A DNA stretch of 64,000 nt from NCBI GenBank assembly GCA_023459355.1, contig JAEWUM010000018.1, forward strand, positions 1 through 64,000, written 5' to 3'. The translations under genes were made by a program, and so were the position numbers. This document shows positions 16,563-24,405 of this stretch, piece after piece (position 1 is the first letter of the stretch; each line of letters opens with the position of its first letter). This DNA is from Bacteroidota bacterium (GTDB taxonomy: Bacteria > Bacteroidota > Bacteroidia > Bacteroidales > Paludibacteraceae). The notes under the pieces are model-generated. The model was not told where the DNA came from. It searched no databases and saw only the letters and a list, made by a program, of their open reading frames with translations.

Positions 16563-19253
16563 TTACCTTCCCGCCTGCCGAATGTAATTCTTCAGTTCTT
16601 CGTTGAACTCGTCTTCTTCAAGCAAATCTTCGAGATTGATATGTAAGCGGTATCTCCAGCTGAATCTGGAATTAGAGGGCACATTGATTCTTTCCTCATG
16701 CGGGTTTTCTCTTCTTATTTTGTCGGATATGCTGAGTAAATCCTGCATTTGAAAAACAGCCCACATGGCTGGTGAATACAAGTGCTGCACCAGTATATCA
16801 CGGCAAATCCACCATTCGCAGAAATATGGCGCTTCTCCCCAATGTCCGAGTTGTTGGTTATAAAATCGTTGTGTTACTCCCCTGTCCTCTTCCCACCAGC
16901 CACGTATCGTACTCATATCGTGGGTTGAAGGCGTTACAACCGATAAATATGGCGCATCAGCCGGATGGAAAAACTCTATTTTATTTGTTTTAGGAGCACG
17001 TTGCACTTCCAGACTCAGAATACCCAATTCCTGCATCACATCTGTAACACACTGCGTCATCATACCCAGGTCTTCACCACATATAAGCATATTGGTTGAA
17101 CGTTTAAGTGCCGGCAATTTTTCCATACCCGATTTATACCAATGTGCATCCTGTCGCCTGAAGAAATAATCCACATAAATTTCTTCTAATTTTTGCTTGG
17201 TATTTACATCCAAATCCCGGAAGGTCTTGAGCGATTGCATGCCGAAACGCGGATAGAATTGCGTACCGTTACTACCTTCTACTTCAAAGAACAAGACATT
17301 CGATATCAGATCAAACAAGCCCCATTTGACACTTTCGCTGATAGAACCCTCCAAAAACATCTTCTCCACGTCCTGCTGCCCCGTATACTGAGGTTTCAAC
17401 CGTAACACCCATCCATCTTCAATCTGAAGACAATTAGCCTTTACCCAAACTGCATCATCACCGAATATCTCCCAAAGCACATTGTCAGTAATGTAAGGTT
17501 TGCAAAAACGATTGTAATCGAACCAAATTCCTTTTTCCTGAAATTCATTGATGTGTACCGGTATAGAAGGATACAAATGCCCCATGATGCCCTCGACCTG
17601 ATTCATCGGGATTTGCCAGATGCGGAAGAATCCGAGGATATGGTCGATTCGGAACGTATCGAAATAATTTGACATTTGGGCAAAGCGTTTTTTCCACCAG
17701 TCGAAACCGGAACGCTGAATGGCTTCCCAGTTGTATGTTGGCAGCTCCCAGTTTTGCCCCTTCACCGCGAACATATCGGGCGGCGCGCCGGCCTGTCTGT
17801 CCAGATTGAACAATTCCGGATTTGCCCATGTATCCACTGAGTTACGGTTTACCCCGATCGGGATATCCCCTTTCAGCACCACTCCGTTGGCATGGGCATA
17901 ATCATGTGCTTCCGATAATTGTACGTGCAAATGATACTGGATAAAATAATTTGTTACGATGGCATCATAATGGGGACTCTCCGGTGAGCAAAGTATGTTC
18001 AAATGTTCAGCATCAAAAACAGCATACTCTTTCCATTGCCGGTAATCCGGGGTACCATATAAATCCCGCAACACACAAAATGCGGCATAAGGTTCCAGCC
18101 AGTATTTGTTTTCTTCAAAGAATATTTCAAACCCTTTGGTTTTCAGAAATTTAACCTGCTGATTCTTACATAATTCCTTCGCATATTCCAGTTTGAAGTT
18201 CACTACCTCGAGAAATTCAACCAATTCTTTAGCATTCAGTTCAGCCTGCTTTTGTTTATATGCTTTTTGCAAAGGATGAGCAACCGGCAATTTTCCCATA
18301 GCCGGCAAATTCAGAAAAAGCGGGTTCAAAGCAAAGGCAGTAATTGCGGCATAAGGAAGCACATCTGCATCGGTGTGAGTTCCAATTGTATCATTCAACG
18401 GCAATACCTGTATAAGTTTCAATCCGACTTTGGCTGCCCAATCGATGAGCAATTTTAAATCTCCAAAATCGCCTACACCAAAACTTTTCTTCGTTCGGAT
18501 ACTGAAGACAGGCAATCCGACACCCGCACCTCGAAATTTCTCACCTTCCATTCTTACAAAACCATCGTGATGCATCACCATGCTTTTTTTGTCATTCATC
18601 ACATAGGTCACCCGGTCAGGTCCGCTTTCAAAATAGCAGAAATGCTTATCTTCCGCATCATAAAAGCCGTATTTATAATGTACCTCACCCTGACATTTCG
18701 ACAATTCAAGCCTGACTTCCCAATAATCATCCTGTTTATTCAGCAAGACCGGTTTTTGTGTCGACCAGTTTCCCAATGCCTTACAATCCCCCACTACACA
18801 CAACACATGATTTTTATTCAATAAAGGAGCTTTCACACGGAAAAGATGCGTGTATTTTGTGGTGACTTTTAATTCTGTCACCGGATGTTCATCTTTCAGC
18901 AGCACTTTACTAAAAGGAGCTGTCAGAAAAGTATTTTCGAGTGTATTGGGAGCATTCCAGTGATCGTAACAAAAAATATAACCAAATCCATTGAGTTCAA
19001 CATTCGGTTTTCTGTTAGCATCCCATTCTTCGGTATATTGTCCGGTATTTTCATTCAGCAGGATGTATTTATACTGAAGAAGTTTCAGTTCTTCGGAAGA
19101 AACATCCACCGCTCCCGACCAGTTTTCAGGGAATGCGAAACCAAGGCTGAGCGCTTTTGTATAATCGCCGCTACCCAAGGCCGGAATATTCCCCGAGACC
19201 AATATTCGTTGTCCCCAAAAGGTATGGTATTGAATTTTAAAATGTATCTTCAT
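16563..19253 (-). CDS. malQ: 4-alpha-glucanotransferase with tandem CBM20
   Basis: The 896-residue protein has two N-terminal starch-binding CBM20-like domains (about 1-100 and 130-235, each with the W-x-G/GNW pattern) and a GH77 catalytic domain from about 255. Active-site segments are visible: DTFRIDHILGFFRIW (nucleophile Asp), CGEDLGMM (acid/base Glu) and STHDMSTIRGWW. The CBM20-CBM20-GH77 layout resembles plant DPE2 rather than short E. coli MalQ. It transfers alpha-1,4-glucan segments in maltose and glycogen metabolism and fits the GT3 synthase and phosphorylase further on. It is monocistronic. Confidence 0.93.
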   Translation of the reverse strand: MKIHFKIQYHTFWGQRILVSGNIPALGSGDYTKALSLGFAFPENWSGAVDVSSEELKLLQYKYILLNENTGQYTEEWDANRKPNVELNGFGYIFCYDHWNAPNTLENTFLTAPFSKVLLKDEHPVTELKVTTKYTHLFRVKAPLLNKNHVLCVVGDCKALGNWSTQKPVLLNKQDDYWEVRLELSKCQGEVHYKYGFYDAEDKHFCYFESGPDRVTYVMNDKKSMVMHHDGFVRMEGEKFRGAGVGLPVFSIRTKKSFGVGDFGDLKLLIDWAAKVGLKLIQVLPLNDTIGTHTDADVLPYAAITAFALNPLFLNLPAMGKLPVAHPLQKAYKQKQAELNAKELVEFLEVVNFKLEYAKELCKNQQVKFLKTKGFEIFFEENKYWLEPYAAFCVLRDLYGTPDYRQWKEYAVFDAEHLNILCSPESPHYDAIVTNYFIQYHLHVQLSEAHDYAHANGVVLKGDIPIGVNRNSVDTWANPELFNLDRQAGAPPDMFAVKGQNWELPTYNWEAIQRSGFDWWKKRFAQMSNYFDTFRIDHILGFFRIWQIPMNQVEGIMGHLYPSIPVHINEFQEKGIWFDYNRFCKPYITDNVLWEIFGDDAVWVKANCLQIEDGWVLRLKPQYTGQQDVEKMFLEGSISESVKWGLFDLISNVLFFEVEGSNGTQFYPRFGMQSLKTFRDLDVNTKQKLEEIYVDYFFRRQDAHWYKSGMEKLPALKRSTNMLICGEDLGMMTQCVTDVMQELGILSLEVQRAPKTNKIEFFHPADAPYLSVVTPSTHDMSTIRGWWEEDRGVTQRFYNQQLGHWGEAPYFCEWWICRDILVQHLYSPAMWAVFQMQDLLSISDKIRRENPHEERINVPSNSRFSWRYRLHINLEDLLEEDEFNEELKNYIRQAGR

Positions 19254-19292
19254 TGATCACGGATTATTACACAGATTTTCCCCTTCGGTAGA

Positions 19293-19333
19293 AATGACAG
19301 TCAAGAACTGTCATTCTGAGCAGAGCGAAGAAT
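19293..19333. repeat. REP-like palindromic element
   Basis: AATGACAGT and ACTGTCATT form a perfect 9-bp inverted pair around a 5-bp loop, continuing into CTGAGCAGAGCGAAGAATCT. This TCATTCTGAGCGnAGCGAAGAATCT-like word is a dispersed intergenic element seen in many Bacteroidetes. It sits between malQ and prs. Confidence 0.55.
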
Positions 19334-19554
19334 CTAATATTTTATTTCGGGCAATAGTTATTTTCAGATTCAAAAATATACTGAATAAGGGCAATAACGC
19401 AGCAGATGATAAAAAAAGTGATAAAAATACATTTCAAACGTTTGCAAGAAACCAAATAAAATAAAAAAAATTTATTTGAGATTCTTTTAGGGATTTAGGG
19501 GATAAAATTGTACTTTTGCAAAAAAAATACAAAAACATTCTTTACACACGATTC

Positions 19555-20502
19555 ATGACCGCACCAACGTCACAATTCAAGGTATTTTCAGGCACAAACA
19601 GCCGGTATCTTGCAGAAAAAATTTGTAAAAGTCTGGGCTCTCCACTCGGGAATATGATAGTAGAACATTTCGCCGACGGAGAGTTTGCCGTTTCTTACGA
19701 GGAGTCAATCCGCGGACAATACATCTACCTGATTCAGTCAACTTTTCCGAATTCAGATAATCTGATGGAGTTGTTGCTGATGATTGATGCAGCTAAAAGA
19801 GCCTCTGCCTACAAGATTATTGCTGTTATCCCCTACTTTGGTTGGGCGCGACAAGACAGAAAAGACAAAGCACGGGTTTCCATTGGTGCAAAGCTAATCG
19901 CGGATTTATTGAGTGTTGCCGGCATTGACCGGGTAATTACAATGGATTTACATGCCGATCAAATTCAGGGATTCTTTAATGTGCCGGTTGACCACCTCTA
20001 TGGTTCCCGCATCTTTATTCCTTATATTGAATCGCTGAAGCTGGAAAATTTAGTCATAGCCTCACCGGATGTAGGTGGGTCGAAACGTGCGGGGACTTAT
20101 TCCCGTCATTTAGGCGTTCCTATGGTACTTTGCCACAAAACCCGTGAAAAAGCCAATGTAGTAGGCGAAATGCGTATCATTGGAGATGTTGAGGGCAAGG
20201 ATGTAATCATTGTTGACGATATGGTAGATACAGCCGGAACACTTTGTATGGCTGCCGACCTGATGAAAGCCGGAGGAGCCAATTCTGTAAGGGCAATCGT
20301 GACACACGGCGTAATGTCGGGTGCAGCATCAGAGAGAATCATGAATTCTTCTTTAACAGAAATTGCATTTACTGATTCTATTCCATTCGACTGCAAAAGA
20401 TGTGAGAAAGTCAGGATTCTGTCCTGTGCCGATATGTTTGCCGATACCATTGAGAGAGTGCAGACGCACCGGTCGATTTCGGAGCAATACATCATTAAAT
20501 AA
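19555..20502 (+). CDS. prs: Ribose-phosphate pyrophosphokinase
   Basis: The 315-residue enzyme starts at the ATG at 19555; a TTG further upstream would lie inside the -7 element TACTTTTG (19511-19518). Motifs: FADGEFAVSYEESIRG, PYFGWARQDRKDKARVSIGAKL and the PRPP-binding loop VDDMVDTAGTL. It makes PRPP from ribose 5-phosphate and ATP for nucleotide, histidine and tryptophan synthesis. It is a single-gene unit; a -33 box is only weakly visible (TTTA at 19486-19489). Confidence 0.96.
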   Translation: MTAPTSQFKVFSGTNSRYLAEKICKSLGSPLGNMIVEHFADGEFAVSYEESIRGQYIYLIQSTFPNSDNLMELLLMIDAAKRASAYKIIAVIPYFGWARQDRKDKARVSIGAKLIADLLSVAGIDRVITMDLHADQIQGFFNVPVDHLYGSRIFIPYIESLKLENLVIASPDVGGSKRAGTYSRHLGVPMVLCHKTREKANVVGEMRIIGDVEGKDVIIVDDMVDTAGTLCMAADLMKAGGANSVRAIVTHGVMSGAASERIMNSSLTEIAFTDSIPFDCKRCEKVRILSCADMFADTIERVQTHRSISEQYIIK

Positions 20503-20552
20503 AATTGGTTTTGACCCTATGTAACAAGAAATACCGATGCTCCGCAGGCGAA

Positions 20553-20684
20553 TTGCAGATAATCTGTAGACTGATTACAGATAATCCGCGGACCGGTTGC
20601 AGATAATCCGTAAATTGGTTGCAGATAATCCGCAGAGGGTTTATCGATAATCCGTAGATTGGTTGCAGATAATCTGTAACAACC
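20553..20684. repeat. 22-bp tandem array, six units
   Basis: There are six contiguous units of exactly 22 bp with consensus TTGCAGATAATCCGTAGATT plus GG. The units begin at 20553, 20575, 20597, 20619, 20641 and 20663. Each holds a near-palindromic core (CAGATAATCTG or CAGATAATCCG). There are no unique spacers, so it is not CRISPR. It starts 50 bp after prs. Confidence 0.9.
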
Positions 20685-20725
20685 ATTTTAAAGGCTTATT
20701 CGGAGAATTACCAGTAAGCATTCAC

Positions 20726-20937
20726 TTAGATCCCTCACTACCGTTCGGGATGACAACGATTGAGTAAGGTCAAATACGTCGCACTATCTTTCCATTTATA
20801 ATTAGATTCTTTACGGCGACGCTTCGGGAACCATAGCACCCGTCGCTGCAAAAATAGAATAGTTTTTGCAGACTTCTGCCGACGGGCAATATTAATAAAG
20901 TGAAAATTGTCATCCCGAACGGAAGTGAGGGATCTAA
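20726..20937. mobile_element. MITE-like element with 31-bp inverted ends
   Basis: The outer arms 20726-20756 and 20907-20937 are reverse complements over 31 bp with one central mismatch (left begins TTAGATCCCTCACTACCGTT). They enclose about 150 bp with no gene. The arms resemble the dispersed GTCATCCCGAACG word of Bacteroidetes. It could be a non-autonomous element or two REP-like units in opposite orientation. Confidence 0.55.
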
Positions 20938-20965
20938 TTTTCTACTACTGATTCGCATTATTAAC

Positions 20966-21023
20966 TTATTAAAAGAAAAGCCGGCTAATGAGTCATTCAA
21001 TTAGCCGGCTTTTCTTTTAATAA
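20966..21023. terminator. Strong terminator stem, 24-bp perfect arms
   Basis: TTATTAAAAGAAAAGCCGGC... (20966-20989) is the exact reverse complement of 21000-21023 around a 10-bp loop. It lies 10 bp beyond the stop of the EEP lipoprotein gene and ends that minus-strand operon. Confidence 0.8.
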
Positions 21024-21032
21024 GAATAGACT

Positions 21033-22118
21033 TTACTTTTTCGCTTCCTTCACCAAATAAATATAAGTCGGGAAGTGGTCACTGAAACCATTCTGGAAAT
21101 GACCGCCACTGAAAGTCCGGAAAGGATAACCTTTATATCTGCCTGTTTTCTGAATCAGGAAATCACGGTTGAAGACTTCCGCTTTGTAAAATTTAAGCGA
21201 ACTGTAATCGTTTCCGAGTAATGAATGACTGACGATGATTTGATCGAACAAATTCCATTTACCCTGATAACAAAGCGAACCGATACCTTTGGCGTATTTC
21301 TCCCACATCGGGTTAAACAATCCGCCGGGAGCTACTTCCTGAACCGTTCTTTTGGCATCAAGCACAACCGCGCAACTCGGATCTACCGGGTCGTCATTCA
21401 GGTCACCCATAATAATAACATGATAACCGGGATCGACGCGAATCAGTGAATCGTGCAGGTGTCTGACAACCGAAGCAGCCAATTCTCTTGAAACAGATGA
21501 CTTATCTCCCCGACGTGATGGCCAGTGACTAACTAAAACAGCCACTTTCTCACCAGTAATCTTACCTTCTACCAACAAGACATCCCTTGTTCGGAAAGAA
21601 GTATCAGTAACCCCCATCTCGATTCCTTTGGCATAAGGAAAAGGATGTGTGCTGCTGGTTACATACTGAAAACGAGTGGAGTCATACAATAACCCGACAT
21701 CAATTCCACGCCAGTCGGGCGAATCGTAATGCACGATTTTCATCCCCCTGCCTTTTAGTGGTTTAGTCGCAATCAAGTCCTCCAGCACTTTCCTGTTACC
21801 AATTTCCGAAACACCCACCACTGCAAGACCACCAAAATCTTTGGCAATCTCATTCAGGGTAAACGACATGTTAGTCAGCTTTTTCTCATATTTATCCATG
21901 GTCCACGCATTAGATCCGCTTGGAGAGAACTCAACATCTCTCAACGAATCAGTGCTTAAAGGATGATACAGGTTTTCGAGGTTATAAAAACCAACCGGAT
22001 AAACCTGGTATTGCTGACCGCCGGTAGTTGTGGTAACAACCTGTTGAGCCGATTTACATGAAACGGCAAACAGGATGATTAGGGCGAGAAATGCCGAAAG
22101 TCGAAGTGCTTTTATCAT
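21033..22118 (-). CDS. EEP-superfamily phosphoesterase lipoprotein
   Basis: The 361-residue protein has a lipoprotein signal (FAVSC, Cys21) and an endonuclease/exonuclease/phosphatase fold. Catalytic blocks are visible: FYNLENLY, VVGVSEIGN, HWPSRRGD, MGDLNDDP and the C-terminal SDHFP. EEP enzymes cleave phosphodiesters in nucleic acids or phosphoester headgroups. It is the last gene of the five-gene minus-strand cluster with a nuclease and a TonB receptor, so a surface exonuclease or nucleotide phosphodiesterase role is likely but inferred. Confidence 0.87.
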   Translation of the reverse strand: MIKALRLSAFLALIILFAVSCKSAQQVVTTTTGGQQYQVYPVGFYNLENLYHPLSTDSLRDVEFSPSGSNAWTMDKYEKKLTNMSFTLNEIAKDFGGLAVVGVSEIGNRKVLEDLIATKPLKGRGMKIVHYDSPDWRGIDVGLLYDSTRFQYVTSSTHPFPYAKGIEMGVTDTSFRTRDVLLVEGKITGEKVAVLVSHWPSRRGDKSSVSRELAASVVRHLHDSLIRVDPGYHVIIMGDLNDDPVDPSCAVVLDAKRTVQEVAPGGLFNPMWEKYAKGIGSLCYQGKWNLFDQIIVSHSLLGNDYSSLKFYKAEVFNRDFLIQKTGRYKGYPFRTFSGGHFQNGFSDHFPTYIYLVKEAKK

Positions 22119-22174
22119 TTGAACTTAATTTTTTCACTAACAAGTCGTCTGAAGCCCTGTTAGGAATTTATAAA

Positions 22175-23263
22175 TTATTCCGCAACAATTTCAACAGCGC
22201 CACCACTAACAGTCTCAGGCGTATTACCTTTATAATTTGTCAATTTAGCCTTAACTTTTACTTTATCTCCTACTTTAATGGAAGCTGCATCAGTTCCTTT
22301 AACTCTATAAGCCAAAAACAAATCAGAACCACCTTTTGTATCGTTCATATAGAACGTTATGTTTTTATATTGATCTGTATATGCCTCTTTAATAGATGTT
22401 ACGTAGCCATAAACAGTAGCTTCCGCGCTTGATTTCGCATCTGCTTTCAATGACGCTGCTGCATCGTATGCTTGTTGAGTAGTCATATTATCGGTTACAG
22501 CAACATCATCTAAACCCTGTAACACTATTTCAACTCCATCTAAATAGGCTTTTTCGATATTTACAACGCCACTAATACCGCAATATTTTTCAACTACACC
22601 ATATATTTTTAATTTTTTACCTAAATTAGTAGGGTTATTCGAAAGATTAATCAAATTAGAAAAATTACCCAACTTGATGGAAATAACGGCATACGTGTCT
22701 GTATTATCTGCAGTAGCAGCCAATAACACATTATTTACATCAGCAGGGCTTGTCCCAATTACAAACTGAGGATTATTAGCAAAAACATAAGAACCCACTA
22801 TATAAGCCTCGACCCAATATTTTGCCGTTCCTTTATCTTTTTCAGGCAAAGTGCCATTCGTTTTCATGTCTAAAAGCTGTTGAGTATTGTATGGACTTGC
22901 TTCTGTACCGTCACCATCACCACCTCCTGTTGAGCCAATATTCACAGTAACAGCACATTCAGCAGTAAAGATATCAGCTGTAGCAGTAATTTTTGCAGTA
23001 CCATTACCTACAGCGGTGACAATAGCAGTTAAACCATCTCCGGTTACAGTTGCAACAGCACTATTTGAACTAGCCCAAACAATGGTTCCTTTTGCTTCCG
23101 CAGGCGCCAGGGTTGCAGTTAATGTATCGGTTTGACCTTCCTCTGTAAGTGTTAAAGTTCCCGGATCTATAGCAATACCGGTAATAGCTACTTCTTTTTC
23201 ACATGAGCTAAACAATACGGCAAATACCGTAACTGTAATAAATAATAAAAATTTTGATTTCAT
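22175..23263 (-). CDS. BIG2 and OB-fold (DUF6359-like) lipoprotein
   Basis: The 362-residue protein has a lipobox (LFSSC, Cys20), a BIG2 Ig-like domain (about 25-108, with VWASSNSAVATVTG and GTAKITATA) and a Gly/Asp linker. Two OB-fold-type segments of the DUF6359 kind follow (about 118-240 and 250-362, e.g. YWVEAYIVGSY, ATVYGYVTSI and KVGDKVKVKAKLTNYKG). OB folds of this type occur with secreted nucleases such as YhcR. Placed between DUF5689 and the EEP lipoprotein, it is probably a surface binding protein for nucleic acid. Confidence 0.75.
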   Translation of the reverse strand: MKSKFLLFITVTVFAVLFSSCEKEVAITGIAIDPGTLTLTEEGQTDTLTATLAPAEAKGTIVWASSNSAVATVTGDGLTAIVTAVGNGTAKITATADIFTAECAVTVNIGSTGGGDGDGTEASPYNTQQLLDMKTNGTLPEKDKGTAKYWVEAYIVGSYVFANNPQFVIGTSPADVNNVLLAATADNTDTYAVISIKLGNFSNLINLSNNPTNLGKKLKIYGVVEKYCGISGVVNIEKAYLDGVEIVLQGLDDVAVTDNMTTQQAYDAAASLKADAKSSAEATVYGYVTSIKEAYTDQYKNITFYMNDTKGGSDLFLAYRVKGTDAASIKVGDKVKVKAKLTNYKGNTPETVSGGAVEIVAE

Positions 23264-23297
23264 AGGGATAAAAATTTATAAATTATTGAATACTTAA

Positions 23298-24290
23298 TTA
23301 ATTATTGAATTGCAGGTCACTGCGATTTCTGATTGTTATTTGCAGATTATCGAAATACTGACTGAGGATTGCTGTTACAGTACCCATACCTGCCGGTACT
23401 GTATCACCTGCAAAGTTAGCGTAACCCGAAGTGCGTACATCTATTTGAGAACCACCAACATTGAGTTTTACCGTGCCGGTTGCTGGATTATAGCCACATA
23501 ATAGCGGAGCAAATTGACTACCGACATAACTCTCTACAAAACTTACATTTTCTAAACGCACCAGGGTATTACGAACATTTTCCGTACTTACAGGAATTTT
23601 AGTGTATGTTTTGCAAAGTGATTGAACTTTCAACGTATCGGGAGCATCATTACGGTAAATATTTTCTTCAAAATAACGCGGAGTGAGTCGACTCATCCCG
23701 TAATTAATCCCTTTAACTGTAGTATTCTCACCACACTTATCTTTGTTATAACTAACAGAACGACTTACAACAGGTGCACCAATTTGATAGGCTCCGTAAT
23801 ATTTTCCCATGGAGAGATTATCCAATTCCACAATTACCTGTTGTCCCACAGTGAATTGCGCAAATACTCCCGTTAAATTCACAATAACAAGGATGGCTCC
23901 TGTTTCGTCCTGCAAGTATAATTGTTTATAGATATTACCGCTTTCATCATTTCCTACGACCGTAGCTTTCAGGCATTTTCCGACAATCCCTACTTCGGAA
24001 AAGGTCGCAATCTTACGCACTTTTGCTTCATGTTCAAATTCTGATAAAAATTCGTTCGCACGAGCAGGGTTTTGCAAATAACCAAAGTTGTTGTTGGTTT
24101 CTGAAGCCGTACTAGCTTTAATCATCGGTTCCGTCAAGGTTTTGAGATCGGCGATCGAAATCACTGTACTCAAGGATTCGTACTTTGGAATAGAAAGCTT
24201 CGGCTCATCGTAGTTTCTTTTATCATCGCAAGCGGCAAATGCTACTATCATCAATACGCTTACTAAATAAATATATTTTTTCATACGCAA
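23298..24290 (-). CDS. DUF5689 lipoprotein
   Basis: The 330-residue protein has a lipobox (AFAAC near residue 20); the start may be at 24290 or, two codons later, 24284. The body has a helical N-terminal segment followed by beta-rich OB-like repeats (KCLKATVVGNDESGNIYKQLY and QQVIVELDNLSMGKYYGAYQ). This is the DUF5689 family of Bacteroidetes, often encoded beside TonB receptors and secreted nucleases. It lies 34 bp from the BIG2/OB lipoprotein and 115 bp from the receptor. A SusD-like partner role for the receptor is an inference. Confidence 0.78.
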   Translation of the reverse strand: MRMKKYIYLVSVLMIVAFAACDDKRNYDEPKLSIPKYESLSTVISIADLKTLTEPMIKASTASETNNNFGYLQNPARANEFLSEFEHEAKVRKIATFSEVGIVGKCLKATVVGNDESGNIYKQLYLQDETGAILVIVNLTGVFAQFTVGQQVIVELDNLSMGKYYGAYQIGAPVVSRSVSYNKDKCGENTTVKGINYGMSRLTPRYFEENIYRNDAPDTLKVQSLCKTYTKIPVSTENVRNTLVRLENVSFVESYVGSQFAPLLCGYNPATGTVKLNVGGSQIDVRTSGYANFAGDTVPAGMGTVTAILSQYFDNLQITIRNRSDLQFNN

Positions 24291-24405
24291 ATAATTTGTT
24301 TTTAAAAGTCGTTTAAAACTTGCATGTCAAAATTTCATCAACATAAATATCTTGTATAATCATGCTTGTTTCTAACTTCTTCTGATTTTAATTTTTACTT
24401 ATATA

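Noticed and set aside
20553..20684. Possible CRISPR array
   Set aside because: Units are contiguous with no unique spacers and diverge from each other; no cas gene is present. The arrays at 36130 and 36452 fail for the same reason.
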